A model generated the notes under the pieces. It saw only the letters and a list, made by a program, of their open reading frames with translations. It was not told the origin of the DNA and did not search any database. From the IMG/VR virus record IMGVR_UViG_3300021495_000037, positions 1-39,568 of that record: DNA of 39,568 bases. One strand, 5' to 3'. This DNA comes from a virus. The position numbers and the translations under genes are program-made. Each line of letters starts with the position of its first letter. Position 1 is the first letter of the stretch. Shown piece by piece: positions 36,189-39,568 of the stretch.

Positions 36189-36303
36189 AACTATCAAAAA
36201 AGTTAAAAAAGTTAAGATTGAGAAACTGCCTGAAGATTATGTAGTGGATAATGTTAAAATCCAGCAAAAAGTTAATGAAATTATTGAAAAAATAAACAAA
36301 TAA
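36160..36303 (+). CDS. Small Lys-rich protein, 47 aa
   Basis: A GTG start follows a strong GGAGGGGGGTGA site, which is the main support. The product begins with a Lys/Thr run (KKTTKKATKTIKKVKKVKIE) and ends in a mixed helix (DNVKIQQKVNEIIEKINK). Such basic tails bind DNA or acidic surfaces. It overlaps the deacetylase-like gene by 29 nt in another frame. Function unknown. Confidence 0.55.
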   Translation: MKKTTKKATKTIKKVKKVKIEKLPEDYVVDNVKIQQKVNEIIEKINK

Positions 36304-36307
36304 ACAA

Positions 36308-37054
36308 ATGAGAAAACAAGCAGTAGGAATATTGGGCTATGGCGAAGTAGGAAAAGCATTAGCCAGATTTTACAAAAAACCTTATATCAAAGATTTAGAG
36401 AGGGATAATTTCCCTAAATTCCTTGATGTGTTAAATGTCTGTATTCCTTACAGCAACAATTTTGTAAAAATAGTCAGGGACACGATTAAAAAATATAATT
36501 GCCAATTAGTTATTATCCATTCAACGGTAGCGGTTGGGACAACTGAAAGAATTGGCTGGCGGTTCTGTGTGCATTCACCAGTAAGGGGTGTCCATCCGAA
36601 TTTATACGAGGGATTAAAAACTTTTACAAAATATGTGGGGGCGGATTTCGCTGGAGCTGGAAGGTTAGCCGCAAAACATCTGATGAAAATAGGAATGAAG
36701 CCCAAAGTTTTATACAAATCCAAAACTACAGAATTGGCGAAACTTCTCTCAACAACTTATTACGGGATGTGCATTGCCTACCACGCTTACGCTAACAAAC
36801 TTTGCGAAAAAGAAGGATTGAATTTTGAGCAAGTGATGACCGAATGGAACAACAGCTATAACGCTGGTTATATGGAATTAGGAAAGCCAGAAGTAATCAG
36901 GCCAATACTTTATCCTCCTGTTAATGATAAAATTGGCAAACATTGCGTAATCCCCAATACTGAAATCCTTAAAAAGCAATTTGGCGACGATTTAATTTTA
37001 GATACTATTTTAAGACATAAAAATTATGCCAAAATCAGCAGAAAGAAAAATTAA
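36308..37054 (+). CDS. Short nucleotide-sugar dehydrogenase-like protein
   Basis: The 248-residue protein starts with a Rossmann NAD site (GILGYGEVGKALARF) and continues with the UDP-glucose/GDP-mannose dehydrogenase pattern (IIHSTVAVGTTER, HSPVRGVHPNLYEGLKTFTK, TELAKLLSTTYYGMCIAYHA). A Cys in GKHCVIPN (about residue 212) occupies the place of the catalytic Cys. It lacks the C-terminal UDP-binding domain of full enzymes (about 400 residues), so it may be a minimal or altered version. The last 29 nt overlap the next gene. Confidence 0.75.
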   Translation: MRKQAVGILGYGEVGKALARFYKKPYIKDLERDNFPKFLDVLNVCIPYSNNFVKIVRDTIKKYNCQLVIIHSTVAVGTTERIGWRFCVHSPVRGVHPNLYEGLKTFTKYVGADFAGAGRLAAKHLMKIGMKPKVLYKSKTTELAKLLSTTYYGMCIAYHAYANKLCEKEGLNFEQVMTEWNNSYNAGYMELGKPEVIRPILYPPVNDKIGKHCVIPNTEILKKQFGDDLILDTILRHKNYAKISRKKN

Positions 37055-37181
37055 AGCAAGAGGCGGAGCAGAACGCTGGCGGACAATCAAAAGGGATGGC
37101 AAAACTTTAAGGTGCGCTATTACCCGTAAGGCGGGAAAACGGGGAGGGCGAACCGTATGCTATCCCATTAAGAAGAAATAA
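37026..37181 (+). CDS. Small basic Gly/Arg-rich protein, 51 aa
   Basis: ATG 37026 lies inside the end of the dehydrogenase-like gene. The product (MPKSAERKIKARGGAERWRT, then ITRKAGKRGGRTVCYPIKKK) is strongly basic with two Cys residues 33 codons from the N-terminus and beyond. The stop touches the next start (TAAATG). It could be a small virion or nucleic-acid-binding protein. No family recognised. Confidence 0.6.
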   Translation: MPKSAERKIKARGGAERWRTIKRDGKTLRCAITRKAGKRGGRTVCYPIKKK

Positions 37182-38204
37182 ATGAAGATTTTCTGCATCC
37201 ATAACAATACGGGCTCTCGCTATTACCGCTTAATTCCCCAACTGACTGAAATGCAGAAACGGGGGCACAAGGTTATTTTAGAGCCCCATAATACGCCATC
37301 CATTGAGAAGAAAATTGACTGGGCGGATTTGGTTATCTTCCAAATGGTTTTGTCCCTTGATTTGGTAAAATACGCCAAAGCAAGAGGCAAAAAAGTTATA
37401 TTTGAATGCGATGACCTAATCCATAAAGTTCCTAAAACCCACTACGCTTACAAGGAAACTAAAGGGCTGAAAGGATTGGAGCTTTTATGGAAAATGCTGA
37501 AAATATCTTGGTATGCCGACGGATTTATCGCCGCAACTCCCCAACTTTTGAAATACGCCCCGTTTTCTAAAAAATTATTGTTTCCAAATTATTGCGATTT
37601 AGTCCACTGGCTGAAGGAATACAAAGAAAATCAGACAGACAGGGTTAGGTTGTTATACGCAGGTTCAACCTCGCATACTGGAGACCTTGAGTGGATAAAG
37701 CCAGTTTTGAAAAAAGCCCTAAATAAATATCCCAATATCCAGTTTATTTATGTGGGCACTGGCGGAATTAAAACCAACGATTTAAACGCAAGGTTTATTT
37801 ACGGGGAGGATTTTTTTGAAGGATTGCCGAATAACAGGGAGGCAATGCTCCCAGTTCCGCCGAATGTCTGGCCTTATATCCTGTCATCCCTAATGGCTGA
37901 TATGGCTATTGCTCCCCTTGAAAAGAATTATTTCAACAAGTGTAAAAGCCAGTGCAAATATTTGGAATACGGCATTAACAGAATACCAGCGGTATATTCC
38001 AGACACCATTATACCGATGTTAAGGACGGGAAAACTGGCTTGCTGGCTGACACCAAAGACGAATGGTTTGAAAAAATATGCTGGCTGGCTGAACACGAAA
38101 AGGAAAGGAAGCAGATAGGACAGAACGCCTATCAGGATATTTTAAAAAACTACGATATAAGGAAATATATTATTAACTGGGTAAATTTTACGGAAAGCCT
38201 ATGA
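37182..38204 (+). CDS. GT-B glycosyltransferase, GT4-like
   Basis: The 340-residue protein shows the two-Rossmann GT-B layout. The N-terminal domain contains SRYYRLIPQLTEMQKRGHKV and VIFECDDLIHKVP. The C-terminal domain contains RLLYAGSTSHTGDLEWIKPV, IQFIYVGTGG, MADMAIAPLEKNYFNKCKS, KYLEYGINRIPAVYS and GKTGLLADTKDEW, the GT4 donor-site order (the usual ExxxxxxxE region is KCKSQCKYLEYG). It would use an activated sugar nucleotide without a DxD metal. It closes the glycan cassette and abuts both neighbours. Confidence 0.85.
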   Translation: MKIFCIHNNTGSRYYRLIPQLTEMQKRGHKVILEPHNTPSIEKKIDWADLVIFQMVLSLDLVKYAKARGKKVIFECDDLIHKVPKTHYAYKETKGLKGLELLWKMLKISWYADGFIAATPQLLKYAPFSKKLLFPNYCDLVHWLKEYKENQTDRVRLLYAGSTSHTGDLEWIKPVLKKALNKYPNIQFIYVGTGGIKTNDLNARFIYGEDFFEGLPNNREAMLPVPPNVWPYILSSLMADMAIAPLEKNYFNKCKSQCKYLEYGINRIPAVYSRHHYTDVKDGKTGLLADTKDEWFEKICWLAEHEKERKQIGQNAYQDILKNYDIRKYIINWVNFTESL

Positions 38205-38207
38205 AAA

Positions 38208-38906
38208 ATGAATTTAAAAACAATTAGAGAAAAAGCAAGGAAATTATCAACAATTACCAATTCAGCTGATTATTCCACCTCTGATTTGAACACGGATATA
38301 AATATTGCTTACCAAGAATTGGCATTAGTTTTAGCCAACCTTAATGAGGATTTTTTTGAAGAGCAGAAAACTACTTTTGACCTTAAGCAGAATTCTGCTC
38401 TTTATTCTTTGCCGACGGATTTGCTGAAGTTTAAGCAGTTGAGGTTGGCTTATACTACTCCGACCGACGAGGATGACTACAAGATTGCCGAGGAATACGA
38501 CCCGTCGGAAATTCAGGATATCCAGACGCAGGAAATAGATGTAGCGACAAGCAATCCGATAGTTGATATTACCAATAATTATATGCGGATTAGCCCAGTG
38601 CCAGATTCGGATGTCACCAAAGGCGGAGAGATATATTATATTGCCCGCCCTTCAGCCCTGTCCAATTCAGGAGATACGCCAGTTTTGCCGACGGAAATCC
38701 ATCCCTTGCTGGCTGTCTATGGAGCCAAAGAAATAGCGATGAACAAGGGATTATATGACAGGTTTAATATTCTTAAAAGGGAATGGTTTGAAGGAATTGA
38801 AAGAATTAAAAGGCAGTTTGCCGAGAGGAATATCAACAGGCAAACCAGATTTAGGAACATTTTGGAAGTTCCAAGGCGTAGAAATAAAACGGAATTGTGG
38901 GGATAA
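38208..38906 (+). CDS. Head-tail connector/adaptor-like protein
   Basis: The 232-residue protein (LKTIREKARKLSTITNSADY, STSDLNTDINIAYQELALVL, LYSLPTDLLKFKQLRLAYTT, TEIHPLLAVYGAKEIAMNKG) has the helix-then-beta pattern of phage adaptor proteins that extend the portal. The phrases 'YSLPTDLLKFKQLRLAY' and 'HPLLAVYGAKEIA' are typical of this group. Its location between capsid and fibre genes agrees. The C-terminus is basic. The glycan cassette separates it from the portal and capsid genes, which is unusual. Confidence 0.72.
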   Translation: MNLKTIREKARKLSTITNSADYSTSDLNTDINIAYQELALVLANLNEDFFEEQKTTFDLKQNSALYSLPTDLLKFKQLRLAYTTPTDEDDYKIAEEYDPSEIQDIQTQEIDVATSNPIVDITNNYMRISPVPDSDVTKGGEIYYIARPSALSNSGDTPVLPTEIHPLLAVYGAKEIAMNKGLYDRFNILKREWFEGIERIKRQFAERNINRQTRFRNILEVPRRRNKTELWG

Positions 38907-38912
38907 TATAAT

Positions 38913-39086
38913 ATGGCAACAACATTTACCAAAGAAACTAAACCTTCTGCTGATAGTTATCTTCTGAAAGAGGATAGTTATTATCTTCTGCTGGAAACGG
39001 GCGACAAGATAGTTTTAAGCAGAGGAATTGCCTTTAGTAAGGAAAGCAAACCAACTACTTCTTTTACAAAAGAAACTAAACCCTAA
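38913..39086 (+). CDS. Small tail-associated protein with repeated KETKP motif, 57 aa
   Basis: The product begins MATTFTKETKPSADSYLLKE and ends FSKESKPTTSFTKETKP, so a (F)(T/S)KE(T/S)KP unit occurs three times. The middle (SYYLLLETGDKIVLSRGIAF) resembles short phage proteins with 'YLLLETGD' that sit beside tail-fibre genes. It starts six bases after the connector-like gene and 44 nt before the fibre gene. A virion decoration or fibre-linker role is likely but unproven. Confidence 0.65.
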   Translation: MATTFTKETKPSADSYLLKEDSYYLLLETGDKIVLSRGIAFSKESKPTTSFTKETKP

Positions 39087-39130
39087 TAGGGGTAAACCAT
39101 AGTTTTCAGGAAAGCAGACTATTTAAATAA

Positions 39131-39568
39131 ATGGCAGACCAAAAGATAAGCGAATTAAACGAATTAACAACACCAGACGGAGATGCCGATTTTGTGCCAG
39201 TTGTTGATACTTCTGCAGGGACAACTAAAAAAATAACTCCTAATAATTTAGGGGCGCAAGGACCGCAGGGACCGCAGGGACCTCAGGGAGACGCTGGTGC
39301 ACAGGGTGCCCAAGGAGCGCAAGGTGCCCAAGGTGATACAGGAGCTCAAGGACCCCAAGGAGACGCAGGCGCTCAAGGCGCACAGGGCGCACAAGGAGCG
39401 CAAGGAGACACGGGAGCTCAGGGACCGCAGGGAGATACAGGTCCCCAGGGAGCCCAAGGAGCGCAGGGCGCGCAGGGGGCACAAGGCGCTCAGGGTCCAC
39501 AAGGAGATACAGGGGCGCAGGGAGCTCAAGGTGATACAGGCGCTCAAGGAGCCCAAGGGGCTCAGGGA
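39131..39568 (+). CDS. Collagen-like tail fibre, N-terminal part
   Basis: ATG 39131 begins a phage-fibre anchor ([20 protein letters not shown], then [20 protein letters not shown]). It continues as 35 Gly-X-Y triplets, mostly GAQ, GPQ, GDT and GDA, to the last base of the window. The codons vary between copies of the same triplet, so the repeat is kept at protein level. The frame matches that at position 1; joined, the fibre would have at least 313 residues. Assemblers often collapse such repeats, so the true length may be greater. The collagen-like rod would place the tip domain away from the virion. Confidence 0.88.
   Translation, partial: MADQKISELNELTTPDGDADFVPVVDTSAGTTKKITPNNLGAQGPQGPQGPQGDAGAQGAQGAQGAQGDTGAQGPQGDAGAQGAQGAQGAQGDTGAQGPQGDTGPQGAQGAQGAQGAQGAQGPQGDTGAQGAQGDTGAQGAQGAQG

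Noticed and set aside
39240-39556. Minus-strand ORFs over the collagen region
   Set aside because: They are reverse readings of Gly-X-Y codons, rich in Leu/Ser/Pro, with no start signals.
1-39568. Stop-codon reassignment (UGA or UAG)
   Set aside because: TGA, TAG and TAA all end well-supported genes and none is read through within a conserved domain.

Overview
The window reads as the genome of a small tailed phage of about 39.6 kb. The right edge stops, in frame, inside a Gly-X-Y (collagen-like) fibre gene. The left edge starts, in the same frame, inside the same kind of repeat, so the sequence is most simply a circular or circularly permuted genome opened within that gene. Structural genes recognisable by sequence are terminase small and large subunits, portal, scaffold, an N4-gp56-type major capsid protein, a connector-like protein, several fibre or tail proteins and large presumptive internal virion proteins. 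No tape measure, sheath or tail tube was seen, which suggests a podovirus-like particle (inference). No integrase, DNA polymerase, primase or RNA polymerase was found. Replication genes are limited to an initiator-like protein and a DnaB/RecA-fold helicase, so the phage relies on the host. All three stop codons are used normally. The host is a bacterium with a standard anti-Shine-Dalgarno. The 3D-domain protein and the many Shine-Dalgarno-free AT-rich starts suggest Patescibacteria (CPR), but this is a weak inference.

Layout: 39131-39568 plus 1-12633 hold tail/fibre and internal virion genes (+). 12622-13518 is the only minus-strand unit: a promoter, about 490 nt of non-coding structured RNA, then two tiny membrane proteins. 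13546-16321 is a module of small proteins, an HNH nuclease, an M23 peptidase, a tRNA-Ile(UAU), a holin-like protein and a terminator. 16379-18352 is an early operon headed by an HTH protein. 18393-27174 starts with an attenuator-like leader and replication genes, then a second structured RNA region (21092-21544), a TerD-like protein and a run of small accessory genes including YopX and VRR-NUC proteins. 27209-39131 is the late operon, also behind an attenuator-like leader. A glycan cassette (four glycosyltransferases, a deacetylase-like protein, a nucleotide-sugar dehydrogenase-like protein) sits between the capsid and connector genes.

The strongest unusual signals are in RNA and regulation. 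(1) A terminator-linked RNA at 16232-16321 carries 13 nt identical to the 3' tail of 16S rRNA (the anti-Shine-Dalgarno). Extended Shine-Dalgarno sites occur mainly in the neighbouring small-gene and early modules. (2) A large minus-strand structured RNA precedes two membrane miniproteins. (3) A plus-strand structured RNA cluster contains two related hairpins with compensatory changes, whose shared loop sequence is complementary to a hairpin 3.8 kb downstream. (4) A 21-nt tandem repeat family lies at four intergenic loci, with a possible degenerate fifth. (5) DnaA-box-like motifs flank every strong promoter. (6) Interleaved helices (A-B-A'-B') recur at four loci, two of them directly before a ribosome binding site. 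Together these suggest an unusually RNA-rich control circuit. The functions are inferred, not shown.
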